A stretch of 64,000 nt of DNA. Origin: Turnera subulata (Eukaryota > Streptophyta > Magnoliopsida > Malpighiales > Passifloraceae). The notes below the pieces were generated by a model, which ran no database searches, had not been told where the DNA came from, and saw nothing but the letters and a program-made list of their open reading frames with translations. The number at the start of each line of letters is the position of its first letter. Position 1 is the stretch's first letter. Shown here in pieces: positions 33,102-44,838 of the stretch. The position numbers and the translations under genes were made by a program. The stretch spans positions 82,005-146,004 of the forward strand of contig JAKUCV010006821.1 in the NCBI GenBank assembly GCA_028386065.3, written 5' to 3'.

Positions 33102-34398
33102 ATAAGCGAAGATTTCGGTGCCAAGGTGTTCCAATGGATGGAGAGCATCCCCCAAACGCGTCACTGCGACCTCAAACCAACTGAACTTTGTGCCTTGTTC
33201 GTCCTGGCCCATGTGAAGATTGATGAAGGCTTGATTCGTGCTACTGCTATGTTCTGGGACCGTGACCATCACGTGTTCTGCTTTGGCCCTTCCATGGCAG
33301 AACTCTACCCCACGGTAGATGAATTCGACACGCTTTTGGAGGTTCAAATAGGGGAAGATATTGCCATGGTCTCCCCCACAGCAGTTGCTGAGCTGGAGGT
33401 TAGTTCCTTTCTGTCCCTTGATGGTAACCAACTGAAATTCTTGCTGGGCAAGGGGGAATTCATGAACTTATCTACCATAGTTGATCAATACTTTGTTAGT
33501 ACTGCATCACGCGGATATCTAGAATGCAGCCCTTCCTGGAGAAGTAGACATGACCACGCCCTAGCTTTGGTGATGGTAAGCGAATTCTTGTTAGTCACCA
33601 GTTCTGGTGCGTGCCCCCTCGGTGTTGGCATTTTGGTGGCTAGGAGCTTTAATGGCTGTAACTTGGTGCCTTCTATTTTGGGCGAGACTCTTACTTGCTT
33701 GGATACTCTGACATCTTATCCTGGTAAGCCCTTGACTGGTTCTCCCCTCCTTCTTCAGGTATCATCCTCGATTTATCTGACTTCTGAAATCGCATTTACT
33801 CTCCCTCGCTTCTGTACAAAACTTGTGAACTCGTTTCTTTTTTTCAGATGTGGTTATACGACCATCTCCAATTGATCGTCCCTCCAAAGTCTGGCTGGCA
33901 TACCCCTATGGACTATCATGAGCAAAATCTCGTCGTAGTTGTTTCTTCTACCAAAGATTGGGTGCTTTTTATGAAGGATATGGCTGACAACCAAATCTTG
34001 TGGTGTTGCCCTTGGTTCCACATGCAAGAAGACGTCTTCCGCTTGCCTGGTCAGAAGGTGGTGGTCCTCCAGGGGTTTATCGTTCTACCCAATATTATCC
34101 GGCTAAAATAGTTAGACAGTTTGGCCGTGCTCAATTCACTCGTCCGCCATCATGCTCGCCCCTCGATATGTTAAAGGACAACCGTACCATAAAGCTCATG
34201 CACGGATATTGGAGTTAGCCCATAAGGGTTAAAGTTCTCAATCCGAAGGCCCCCTATTCTTCCGAAGGATATCAACAATGGTTGAGGAAATACATGGGTT
34301 ATCCTGAATGGATCTTCTTAAGTTACAGGAACCGATTTTTAGGATCAAATGTTCGCTTAGAACCCGAATCTCCTAGCGACAATGAAGAGGAAGATTAA
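33102..34398 (+). pseudogene. Antisense, intron-bearing plant-mobile-domain-like ORF of G2
   Basis: It runs opposite to gag-pol and converges on it. Exon 1 is 33102-33758 and exon 2 33848-34398, with an 89-base intron of GTATCA to TTTCAG between them. Removing it keeps the frame and joins SPLLLQ to MWLYDHL, the kind of sequence (PLWLLQ then W-E/D-x-F/L) seen in the plant mobile domain of MAIN/MAIL-type proteins. The ORF continues with a WIFLSYRNRF segment to an acidic tail SDNEEED. Lesions are the start ATA (ATG in G1 at 15051), a frameshift near 34075 and TAG at 34216. Length about 400 codons. Extra antisense ORFs are documented for Tat elements. Their function is unknown. Confidence 0.72.
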
Positions 34399-34588
34399 GC
34401 ATACTGAATGTTTTGCTAGGATAAATTTTATGACATGTGTAATGCATGAAAAATAAATGAGTGATTGAACTCCCTTTTTCTTTCTTGTCAACCTTTAAAC
34501 TCTTATTAATAAAAGTGGGCTGGACCCTGAATTTTATCACATTCTTCCCCTTTTTTTAGCACAAAAAATTGGATCTATATTATACTTA
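34399..34588. other. Gap between convergent antisense ORF and pol
   Basis: About 190 AT-rich bases lie between the two stop codons, with AATAAA-like words on the plus strand (AAAAATAAATGAG, TTATTAATAAAAG) that could serve as plant polyadenylation signals for the antisense transcript. Confidence 0.4.
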
Positions 34589-35842
34589 TTATTTCTTAAA
34601 CTGGTCCAAGTTAACTGATTCTCGAAACTCATTCCCGTCCAAGTCCCTAATCTTTGTAGCACCTCTTGACATGATTTCTTTGATGATGTAGGGCCCGATC
34701 CATTTAGCCTTGAATTTGCCCTTAGGGTCATGCACGGGTTGTCTTATTTCTTTCAACACCATGTCCCATTTCTTCAGTCCTCTCTCTCGAACTCGCTTGT
34801 TGAAGGCTCGAGCTATCCTTCTTTGGTACCCTTGCACATAGTATAAGGCTGATAATCATTTTTCATCGAGCAACGCTAACTGTTCAAGTTTTTTATGTAT
34901 CCATTCTATCCAGGAAGCTTACTCTCCCGAGCCACCCTCAAGGAATGCACTTCAAGTTCTATCGGTAATACAACTTCCATGCCATACACTAGAGAATATG
35001 GGGTTGCACCCGTCGAGGATCTGATAGAAGTTCGGTAACCCTAGAGCGCCAATGGTAATTTTTCTAACCATTCCTTGTGTGTAGATATCATCTTTCCCAG
35101 GATAACCTTTACATTCTTGTTGGCAGCTTCCACTGCACCGTTAGCCTGAGGTCGATCAGGTGATGACCTATGATGCTTGATATCGTAATCCTGGCACAAC
35201 TTCTCCATATTAGCTTTGAAATGTGGGCCATTATCCGATATCAGCTCGTTTGGGACACCATAACGACAGAAGATGTTGTTTAGGATGAATTTGGCCACCT
35301 TTTTAGATGTCAACTTAGTATAAGACTCTGCCTCCACCCACTTGGTAAAATAATCAATGGCAACTAATATGTATTTGTGTCCATTCGTCGCCTTTGGGTT
35401 ATCTTCCCAATGACATCAATGCCCCATGCGGAGAACGGCCAAGTGATGACAATGGTGTCAAAGGTGATTGTGGTTTAAAATATAGCTTCCCATGGATCTG
35501 GCATGTATGACAGTATTTCACAAATTTGGCACAATCGGCTTCCATGGTCGACCAAAAGTATCCCAATCGCAATATTTTTCGAGCTAGCATGTCTCCTCCC
35601 ATATGAGGGCCCTCACCTTCCCCGTGAAGTTTTCTCATAATCTTCTCGGCTTCCCCCGCACCCACACATAATAGATGGACCCCTGTTGCGTGCCGCTTAT
35701 AAAGGCTCCCTGCACACACAACATAACCTCTAACCAGTCTTCTTAGGGTCTTCTTCTCAATTTCTGTAGTGCCCTCAGGGAACGTCCCCATCCCTGAGGT
35801 ATCCCAGGATGTCTTTATACCAATGATCCATATCATCATCAT
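34589..35842 (-). pseudogene. G2 pol: integrase
   Basis: Order on the minus strand: an HHCC zinc-binding domain (LHGEGEGPH and CHTCQ, 35842-35399), the catalytic core with ISDNGPHFKAN and NGAVEAANK (35337-35041), and a C-terminal GPY/F-type module KWIGPYIIKEI (34837-34589). The first catalytic Asp region near 35399 is disrupted by a frameshift: the frame ends in SPHGALMSLGR where a WGIDV-like motif is expected. A further break separates core and C-terminus at 34840-35040. Integrase would insert element DNA into chromosomes. This copy cannot. Confidence 0.88.
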
Positions 35843-35890
35843 TCATAATTTGGTTTTGTGATGGTTGATCAAGCTCTACAGCAGTAATAG

Positions 35891-37835
35891 CTACGATAGA
35901 GCTTCGGCGGAAGGTAAATCTTTCAAATATTCCTGGAACCAAGGTTCACCCACCCCCTTTTCCTGGTTAAAGGAAAGCCGATTCCTTTTCTGGACCATCA
36001 ACGGTAAGATGATAGCGTTGTTCGGCATTCCCACCATCGAGTAAAGTGTGGCCAAGGCATTAGCAAACTGATTCTCCCTCCTAGGCACATACTGAAAGTT
36101 AATTTCTTCGAATCGGGAAGCTAACATCTTTAAATGCTCGTGGTAAGGTATTAGTCTTTCCTCTTTGATCCTCCATTCTCCCTCGACTTGAAATATCACC
36201 AGATCTGAATCCCCGAATACCCTAATCCGTTTTATCCCCATGTTCAATGCTAAACCCAGACCAATGGCACATCCTTCATATTCAGACACATTGTTAGTAG
36301 CTTCAAATTCCAGCATGCAGGAGATTCGATATGTTACTCTGTTAGGAGATATGAGGATTACACCCGTCCCAAAACCTCGAGCTTTAGCTGCTCCATCAAA
36401 ATGCATCTCCCATATTGGTGCCTCTAAGTTCATCACCTCTTTATCTGGGAATTGTGGCTCAAATCTCTCATCTCCATCCACCGGTTGTGAAGCTAGAAAA
36501 TCTACTATGGCTCCTCCTTTAATAGCTTTTTGAGACATGAACCGGATATCAAATTGTGATAGGATTGCCACCCATTTGCTTGTACGACTACTCGGCACCG
36601 GCCTCTCCATTAGATACTTGATGGGATCCATTCGGGAAATGAGCAAGACTTCAAAAGAGATAAAATAATGTCGGAGCTTCTTGCAAGCCGAGGTCATAGC
36701 CACACAAGTCTTTTCTACCAAGTTGTAGTTCAACTCGTACCCATTGAACTTCTTACTCAAGTAATATATGGCGGTCTCAATGCGAGAGTCTGGTAGGTAT
36801 TGAGCTAACATGGCACCCATGGCTTCTTCTGTGATAGTCAAATATAATAGCAACGGCTTCCCTTGCCTAGGAGGCTGGAGCACTGGAGGATTGGACAAAG
36901 ATCTCTTAATTTGTTCGAAAGCATCATGGAATTTGTCATCCCTTCTTACAGGAACTCCTTTCTTGAGCAAGTGATGGATGGGTGCACAAATGCTAGAAAC
37001 CTGAGCAATGAAGCGACTGACATACTGAATTCTTCCCAGGAAACTTTCGGACCTCCTTCTCATTCTTTGGAGTCGGCATTTCTTGAATGGACTTGATCTT
37101 GGTGGGGTCTACTTCAGTGCCTCGTTCACTCACCATGAAACCTAGTAACTTTCCTGCCTGGACGCCGAAGACACATTTCTGAGGATTAATTCTCATGCCA
37201 AACTCCCGACATCTCTCGAAGAATTTTTTTTAATTAACCACGTGGGATTCTTGCGTTTCTGATTTCACAATCATATCATCGACATAAACCTCTACTTCCT
37301 TATGCATCATGTCGTGCAAGAGAGTAGTAGCCATCCTTTGATATATGGCTCCGGCATTGATTAGACCAAAGGGCATAACCTTGTAACAGAATGTCCCCCA
37401 TCCGTTTCGGAATGATGTCTTGTGTTTGCCTTCCGGCGCCATTTTCACCTGATTATACCCTGAAAATCCATCCATGAAGGATAACAATGCATGTCTGGCC
37501 ATGGCATCCACCAAAAGATCAATATGGGGCAGGGGGAATTCGTCTTTTGGACAGGCCTTGTTCAAATCTCGGTAGTCCACACACATTCGTACCTTCCCAT
37601 CTTTCTTCGAAACCGGGACGATATTAACTAACCATTCAGGGTATTCAATCACTTCTAAGAATCCGGCTTTAATCTGTTTTTCTACTTCTTCTTTCACCTT
37701 CAAAGGCCATTGGGGCTGAAGACGGCGGGCTTTTTGCTTCACGGGCCAAGCATTGGGAAAGAAAGGGATCCGATGCTGAGCAATGGTCGGTTTGATTCCT
37801 GGCATGTCTTCATAAGACCAGGAAAACACGTCCAC
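35891..37835 (-). pseudogene. G2 pol: reverse transcriptase and two RNase H domains
   Basis: The RT carries VPVSKKDGKVRMCVDYRDLN, FMDGFSGYNQ and the catalytic YVDDMIVKS (37835-37230). A stop and frame change fall in an A-run near 37230. The RT thumb and connection follow (MRINPQKCVFGV, 37196), then the first RNase H (LLLYLTITEEAMGAMLAQ) and a second, archaeal-type RNase H: HFDGAAKARG, NNVSEYEG, VFGDSDLV and RRENQFANALA. The last motif normally reads ADALA, so the fourth catalytic Asp is Asn. The tandem RNase H arrangement is diagnostic of the Tat lineage of Ty3/gypsy. The frame from 37063 to 35891 is open for 390 codons. Confidence 0.92.
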
Positions 37836-37916
37836 ATACTCCTTGATTAGAACTGCTAAGTCTTCTTGGATGGAAATTTCAAAAGCCGCACCAATCCTTA
37901 TGATCTTAGGGTTATC

Positions 37917-38884
37917 TTAAGTTCCCAGGTTGATTTCGATTGAATCCGGGAGTTCATTCATCTCATTACATTCACATACATTACTCATGCAATAAATGTT
38001 ATCACAGAAAGCATCCAAGTAAGCAAAAGAGTGCCTCATTTCATTCCTACGGGATATGGATACATCATCATTTTCCATGGTTTTAGAGCAAGAAAGGCTA
38101 ATGTTAATGGAGTTTTTGTCTAGTCCGTTGGCTACATCTTCGGGTTCATTGTCTAATTCAGATTCACTCTCGGAGCCAGTTGTCACGGGAGAACTCTCAT
38201 CAATTGCTTCCTTGCTCATCTTGAAAACAGTACACGGTTTCCATCGTTCCCAATTCCTATCCACGTGCTCGATATCATCAACGACTCCTTGTGCAAAATC
38301 TCTTCCTCCGGTTTTTGGATCAATATCAATCATGAAACATTCTTCACTTTCAACCCATCTCGCGGAACTGATCTTCCCATTTTGGTCTTGATGGAGTAAA
38401 GTGATTTCTTGCTGATCTACCAAACTTTGCATCTCGTGGCAAATCTGGAAACATTCATTGATGGCATGCCCAATCACATACAGAATTCACAGCACTCATT
38501 AAGTTTTGGCATCAGAGGCTGCAGCGGGTCAACTTTTACGCACCTCTTGAGCAGTTCTTCCAAAAACATCGGGAGGGGGACGGATTCTTCATTGAATTTC
38601 TCAAGGTTCGGCATCTTGAATTTCTTGGGTAACCAGGCATCAGGGAACAAGGACAGGTGGTCTAGATTCCAATCGCCTCCTTTCCTCTTTGTGGTCCTCA
38701 ACAAATTTCCCAACCTTCGAGGCTCCTCTACCTCCCCCTTAGATCCTTGAACCTTTTCGCTGCTTCTCATGATGTCACGCCTTGAATCTTGTCCCCCAGT
38801 ACTCCCAGGGGACCTGGTCCTTCCTCGCTCGAGTGCCGTCAGTGGTTTACTTACTGTCGGTAGGGGTCCCACAGTCGTGGTCAT
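37917..38884 (-). pseudogene. G2 gag and gag-pol linker, internally deleted
   Basis: ATG at 38884 (MTTTVGPLPTVSK). The N-terminal part reads to KFKMPNLEKFN as in G1, then jumps to PLPMFLEELLKRCVKVD, so about 200 residues of capsid core present in G1 gag are deleted near 38595. The CCHC knuckle is split by a frameshift: CEFC ends one frame and GHAINECFQICHEM begins the next (38477). The linker to 37917 is acidic and serine-rich. No protease DTG/DSG motif was found between it and RT. Confidence 0.85.
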
Positions 38885-39380
38885 CTTGAGGGAATCTTCT
38901 TTGCTCTAGATTGAAGGGGTAGCAAAGTATAAAGGTTTCGGGTACCCAAAGGGGGTTCGAAGGTTTCTTTTTAGGTAGTATAGGGATGAAAGTTGCACTC
39001 AATTCACATTTACTTGAATATCAATCACCCAAAATGCACATAACATTTATTGATTCATTATGCGTGATATGCTCAGGGTATGCAACTGGTTGGGGGCTAA
39101 AAAGACTGCCGCTAAGGAATAGTTTGGCCTACTCACATGTGATAAAAGAAATCGCGTGAGGTCCAAGGCCCATTAATCCCTATCATTGCTTGAGCAGCGA
39201 GAAACAAATTCACACAAGCCACAATAGCTTAAAGAAAGCATTGTAGCGGACTTGGATCCTCTGGCCCTCTTACGGTACAGGCTTCACAACATTTACCATG
39301 AATGCAAGGCACTTATGATGACACACATAAAGGCATACAGAAATTTAATAATTGCACAAAGTTTCTTGAACCCTCAAAGT
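38885..39380 (-). other. G2 5' untranslated region
   Basis: It is non-coding and aligned with 17398-17900 of G1. The two conserve the block around GACTGCCGCTAAGG. Confidence 0.7.
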
Positions 39381-39397
39381 CCCTAGTGGTGTCGCCA
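39381..39397 (-). promoter_or_regulatory. Primer binding site of G2
   Basis: TGGCGACACCACTAGGG lies two bases inside the 5' LTR end. Compared with G1 (TGGCGACTCCACTGGG) it has two substitutions. Confidence 0.75.
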
Positions 39398-39399
39398 GC

Positions 39400-40992
39400 T
39401 GTGAATACCCAACCCAAAATCACTTGGGCCTATTCACCTTTCCTTCACACCTTCTTCATAACCATCATTCAACATCTTTGGAGTTGTCACCCAAATTTTA
39501 TTAAGGGACAAAAACTTGGGAAAAACCCTTCAAGTGACTTCATTTAGGCAACTGGATAACGAACCAAAGATGCTGGACCCGGGGATTCGACATGGATGGG
39601 AAGGTGTTAGGCACCCATCCATGTTGGGGCGAAACTTTGTGCAATTAGAGGATTATGTATGCCTTGTGCAAATGTGAACACCAAAACACATAATAACTGA
39701 ATATTAAAAAGAAATGGGGGAAGAAGAAGATTGGGCTTGAGTTTCCACCACTAGAAACCACCTACGTACCCCGGCGACCGGGTTCAAAGCCCACGTAGTT
39801 CTTGACATGGCATCACAACAATCACATCAACATCTCAACAATAATTGGTAAGACAAAAAGGGATTAGGATTACCACTTGTAGCCCTCCTCTAGCTCTTTG
39901 GTTTGGGTTGTGCCTCCCACACAATTTCCTCCCAGTCCTCAACTCAATCTTGGAGTTCTTCCTGATTTTTCCCTCTTGCAGCCTTCAATGGATGATGCTA
40001 CCCACGAAATTCTGCTAGAGTTTTGCCTATGAAACTATTTCCTAAGCTTGGAGAGATAGAGTTTCTCCAAGCTTCAAAGCTTTATGAAGAGTGTTTGTGA
40101 AATAGAATGTGTCCTTTGAAATGTGAGAGGAGGGTCCTATTTATAGTGTTTTGGGTAGCCTAGGGGCGTGGACCAACTTAATGATCAAGGTAATGGCAAA
40201 TAATCTAGGCCAAAACCAAGTAGAATCAGATTACGGGCGAAAATCGGGGAGAAAACGCGTTTCTGGGGGTGCATGACCGCCATGGCTGGCAGTCATCCTA
40301 TGGATGACAGCCAGGCCGGGCGGTCATGGGTGGAAGACCGCCCAGGCCCGGCGGTGATCCCGAGATGACCGCCCGCGCCTATGCGTCTCACCCGTACTTT
40401 CCCTTTTCGGTCCCGATTCTCCCCTAATTCCTCCCTGATTGATCCTACCGCATAATTAACCCCTAGACTGCCTAGAATCCTCTGCTTTCTTGATTACTAC
40501 TCCCCTCAATCATCTCCTAATTGGGTAATTATACATTGATTCCTCATTTTAACCCAAAATCATACCAAAAACATTCTTGCTATTAAGGAATGATTTAACT
40601 CTGATTTTCCATGAAAATCAGAGCTAAATTTGTTTGCAAGCAAGGTGTTAATGGGTTGTGCAACTCTGAAGAAAAGTCCATACCTTATTAAATTGGACCC
40701 TTACATTTATCTTCAACCCAAGAATAAATATAATTGGGTTTAATAAATAAACAAGCCCAAATTAAATGAGATAAAATACATTTTAGCAATTTAGTCCTTA
40801 ACATATCCTATGATTAAATCATCTCACTAATCCTAGGGATATAAAGGTCTTAATTACTGTAACGTATAAATTCTACTAAAATTAAACCCCATCCATGCTT
40901 CAACCCAAGACTAACTCATCAATCTTATTATTCAAACATGTCTGGACTCTAATCTCAATATAATTTTCATGGGTCAAATTTGGGTGTTCACA
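39400..40992 (-). repeat. 5' LTR of G2
   Basis: It is the fullest LTR of the family at 1,593 bases. On the minus strand it starts TGTGAACACCC (40992) and ends GGGTATTCACA (39400). The TATA box TATAAATA is at 40145-40138. Upstream of it, about 40272-40380, lies a block of GACCGCC and GGCGGTC half-sites forming at least two inverted repeats. Confidence 0.93.
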
Positions 40993-40997
40993 TATGC

Positions 40998-41114
40998 ATG
41001 AGTAGATAAAAGCCACAAGTGAAGCCAAATGAGAATACTTATGGTAAATTGTAAATTCAAAGCTCGAGTCTGATTTTTGTGAATTGATCTTCCATCAATG
41101 GTTTGGTGAAGATG
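40998..41114 (-). pseudogene. C3 RNase H end, second copy
   Basis: It nearly repeats 44817-44915, the last RNase H codons and the start of the 3' UTR of C3 (shared AAGCTCGAGTCTGATTTTTG). It lies between the G2 right TSD and G3. Together with 44722-44817 it is a second, partial copy of the RNase H region, broken by G3. Confidence 0.75.
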
Positions 41115-44100
41115 GATTAAAAGATTGGATATATCTAGTTGAGTGGGGATAAATGAAATTGTTTATGGATTTTGATATTAATAATGTTGATGATGATTGG
41201 ATAAGACTCTTGGGTTAGTGCTTTAATCTTATGCTATTTTGATCATGTTGGCTAACGTCGATGATTGACTTAGTATACCAGAGTTCTTGCTTGGAAATGT
41301 GATTGAAGGACATATTTGATGGTTCTACTTGGTGGTTTTGGCCAACGATATTTTGATACCGGGTGACACAGTTGTGTCACTTAAGCACTTGGTGGCTTGA
41401 TTTGTTCGGTAAATTTCGAGGACAAAATTTTGTTAAGTGGGGTAGAACTGTAACGCCCCGAATTTCGTTAATTGATTTTTACGGAATTTTCAAAATCTTT
41501 GGAATTTAATTTCCAATTTTACCCATGCAGAATTTCTGGGTGCTTTTGGTAAAAAAATTGTTACTCTTGATTTATTCTCCTTGGAAATATTATTTTACTA
41601 CTGGTATTAATCCTTAATTGGGTTTCTTTTTGTTTTAATTGGGGTTTCGGTGTGAAACGTGGAGTTATAGTAGTATTTATTAAAACTACGTAGTTTTGGT
41701 TTAAAGAAAGGAAAAGAAGAGATAATGAAACCAAACCCTACTATTCACGTGTTGACCAGGTGAGGAGTTGACCGCGCCTTAGACCAAAAGGACGTCGTTT
41801 TGGGTCTAGCTGGCAACCCTATCTCCCTTCTCTTTTTCTTTTCTTTTCCTAATTTCCCTATTTCTCTTCCTTTCCGTTAACCGCCGCCCTCTCCCCAAGA
41901 ACTCCCTCTCCCGGATTTGTCTCTCCCACTATCTCTCCCCAACAGTTACTAGTACTACCCGATTTCTCTCCCTCTCTTAGTTCTTTTCCTTTTTCTTTGT
42001 TTTATTGTTATCATTCTTTTCCTCTTTCGTTTCGCCAGCATCCTCTTCTCTCTCGGGTAACACCTTCACCGCCACCATATCCTCTTCTTTCTTTCGCTTC
42101 TCGCCACCATCCTTTATGTCGTCGCTGTCGCTTCGAACGCCACCACCGTCTTCGTCTGTAGGAGGGAGAAGCCGCTTGCCGAGGCATCGATTGGGCGTGG
42201 ACAGGAGAGCGACATGAAGTCATTGTCGCCGCTGTCGCCTTCTATCGGGTAAGCGCCTCGCTGCTGCTCTCTTCTCTTCCTTTTTTTTATTCTTTTAGCG
42301 GGTTTGATGTCTATAGATTAACCCCATTTCGGGTTTTCTTTTGTGTTTTACTTGGTGGTTCATGGTGGCGGGTGTGTGTGTTGTGTTCGGTTGGTGGCCG
42401 ACGGATGCGTGGGTGATGTTGTTTTCTCGTTGGTGTGCTCGGGCGATTCGAGGACAGAGCTCGGGTCGCCGCCGCCGTGGTCAGTATTCCCTTTGCTCTT
42501 CTTTCCTTCTTCTTCTTTCCTCTCCTTCATGTGTTGTTGATGGCGGTTGTGTGTTGTGCGAGCTGTGTTGGATTCGTGCCTGACGAATTTGTTTCTGTCG
42601 AATTATGGTGGGGCTGCTGCTGGGTTGTTTCGGCAGTGAACCTGTAGGCTAGGTTGGGTGCGGCAGATTCGAGATGGATCCGTGGTGTGAGCAGAATTTT
42701 GGACAGTGGCTTTTTCGGGTAAGGAATTGTTTTCCAGCCCCCTTTCCATTTCGTTTAACTCTTGTGGGCTTTGTTTGTTGAATTGAACATTGGTTGTCGA
42801 TGTTCGGATTTGGCAGATGCTATGTGTTTTTCCGGCGACATCGGGGATTTTCCAGCGAGGGCTGCCCGGAATCCGACGAGACAGCCTCTTCTCCAGCGAG
42901 AAGATAATTTTGACCGACCTTGCACGGTAACTCATGGACGATGTGTATGTTTTAGTTTCCGAGCATATCATGTACGGTAGACGGGGATAATCAATGTATA
43001 AAATTCAAATGACTTAGTGGAAAGTGGGTGTGACGTGTTGAGAGACGCGGAATATATATCCGACGCACATAATATTTTTAGGCCGGAAAGGTCGGGCTCG
43101 GGAGCTCGATTAATGTGATTAAGTGAATGGGCCGGGCCTAGACCCAAGTCATGCAATGTTAAGGATATATGGGCTTTAGGCCCAAGGACTATTATAGATA
43201 AGAGCTATAGGCCCAATAAAGAGTAATTAATTTAAAATGGGCTTTAGGCCCAATAACTTCAATTGATATGGGCTTTAGGCCTTGTGAACAGTTAATCGAG
43301 ACAAATAATTGAACTTAAGCGAATTTTTAGACTCGGGCTAAGGTTATAGGATTTGTCGAGCTAAGACCTATGACCTGTTTAATCGGACTGATGGACAAAA
43401 GATAATATGGGTTAAAGTCACGATCTTGACATGCTTTTAGCATAGTTTTATGTGGACCTTATGTGGGGTTATATTTTCTTAATATTAAAGGATTGTCGAG
43501 GCGGAACGGGCTTCGAATTTCGAGGAAGTTATTATGGCCCAGGTGAGGACATATAAACCTTTGTATGCATTACTGCCTACAATACTCGGTTAATTAACCA
43601 TAAGTGGTAATACTTGGTTGGCATTGTATGCTATATGCATGTATGCTTGCTGTGTTTGTGTTCCTATGTGCTCTTGTATCTTAATAGTGATACTTGATGT
43701 GATATGTCTAATTATGTGAATCGTGTGCCTGTGTGATATGACATGCTAGTTGAGCATGATTTGTTTATTATGATTAAATAATATGAGATATGAGTCTGTG
43801 GTTCGTGTGGTGACTCTGGGGCCGAAGGACCGAACTTGAGAATAATATATTAAATCCACACAATCCTATTTGATCATAAAGTTGGGCACAACGTTTTAAG
43901 CATAATTGAGAATAACGAACTATAATAATTCTACTGTGGGGCTGTTGACCGGTTGGTTCGAGCGGGAAGTGATACCCCTCGGGATTGCATGCGGGAAAGC
44001 ATGGTATATGCGGTTTAGCATATGGGTCTGTGATGACCGGTTCTACCTCCCTCTTTCTATCTCCCCCTTTCTACCTCCCTCTTTCTCTCTGTCTATCTCT

Positions 44101-44721
44101 CTCTCTCTCACTGATTGTATTGGGCCTTGCCCTGGTTATATTAGGCTTATGCCCTCGTTATATTGGGCTTATGCCCTGGTTATCTCATGGGACGGGACCG
44201 AGCTCGACGCACACAGTAGAGGGCCCTAATAAAATATTAAATCCTAACAAAACATTCAACCCTAATAACAATAAAGTACAATGATAATAAAGTGATTACA
44301 GATCAGTGTTGGTTTGAAGCCTGATGATGACTTGTATGTTTGTGCATTGTGGTTGTTATTGCCTGATGCCGGTGTACTTATAGTTGATTTGTATTTGTAT
44401 ACACTGGTTTATTTGTTTGCGGTGAGACAGTGGTCGGTCTCATCCCCTCACGTTTTTACACAGGTTATCTGATCATGGATCAGAAGTGCATACCAGCAGG
44501 TGGCGGTGCTTTCCTCTCGACGGGTCGGATCCATAGGGTGCATTACATACATATTTTGCTTATTTATTTGTCTTCCGCTGCATACTCGTTTAATTGTATA
44601 AATTGTTGTAAATTGTACAATTATTATGATGTTTGTATCGTATCCCGGGTAGAATGGACAATTTGGTCTTTTCACATATTTTAATTAATTAAATTGAACA
44701 ATTTGGGATACGAGCATTTCA
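41115..44721 (+). mobile_element. 3' end of a long-LTR gypsy element (G3)
   Basis: About 330 bases of internal 3' sequence precede a PPT (AAGTGGGGTAGAAC, 41435-41448) and a complete 3' LTR. The 5' LTR, gag and pol are absent and a piece of the host RNase H is gone too, so a deletion removed everything from the 5' side. No TSD can be tested. The LTR is inverted relative to G4. Confidence 0.8.
41449..44721 (+). repeat. 3' LTR of G3
   Basis: It is 3,273 bases, TGTAACGCCCCGAA to CGAGCATTTCA. It includes CT-rich stretches (41820-42000, 44040-44110), a GC-rich part at 42050-42250 and several short plus-strand frames around 42005-42650. I take those frames as chance ORFs because the G4 copy does not preserve them in an evident way. 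Confidence 0.85.
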
Positions 44722-44817
44722 CTTAAAAGTTAGTCCATAAACAACAAGTGTTTGTTTCATCTATAGTACTTGTGCACAATATGCACTAGCTGCTACATAT
44801 TCAGCCTCGGTTGTGGA
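44722..44817 (-). pseudogene. C3 RNase H middle, second copy
   Basis: It encodes STTEAEYVAASAYCAQV and QTLVVYGLTFK, duplicating part of the RNase H at 45190-45075. It joins the C3 3' UTR at about 44813-44818 within the shared word GAAGTG. Confidence 0.8.
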
Positions 44818-44838
44818 AGTGAAGCCAAATGAGAATAC

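Larger units (their letters stand above)
29955..40992 (-). mobile_element. Tat-like Ty3/gypsy element G2 with antisense PMD-like gene, TSD TATGC
   Basis: The LTRs are 29955-31285 (3') and 39400-40992 (5'), with a perfect TSD TATGC at 29950-29954 and 40993-40997. Going 5' to 3' on the minus strand: PBS, gag and linker, RT, a first RNase H and an archaeal-type second RNase H, integrase, then a plus-strand (antisense) spliced ORF, two minisatellites, PPT and 3' LTR. The double RNase H and the antisense extra ORF are known traits of the Tat lineage. I saw no protease. The pol is broken by several frameshifts and the gag has an internal deletion. It is the closest available relative of the gag-only G1. 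Confidence 0.95.

Noticed and set aside
33724..33847. Longer intron starting at GTAAGC (33724)
   Set aside because: Splicing there shifts the frame by one base. The donor at 33759 keeps the frame and gives the conserved junction.
42005..42650. Short plus-strand Ser/Pro/Val-rich ORFs as a host gene
   Set aside because: They lie wholly within the G3 LTR and are not evidently kept in the G4 copy. The composition is GC/CT-biased.
44040..44110. CT microsatellite as an independent locus
   Set aside because: It is a fixed part of the G3 LTR and recurs as a GA tract in G4 at 26880-26935.
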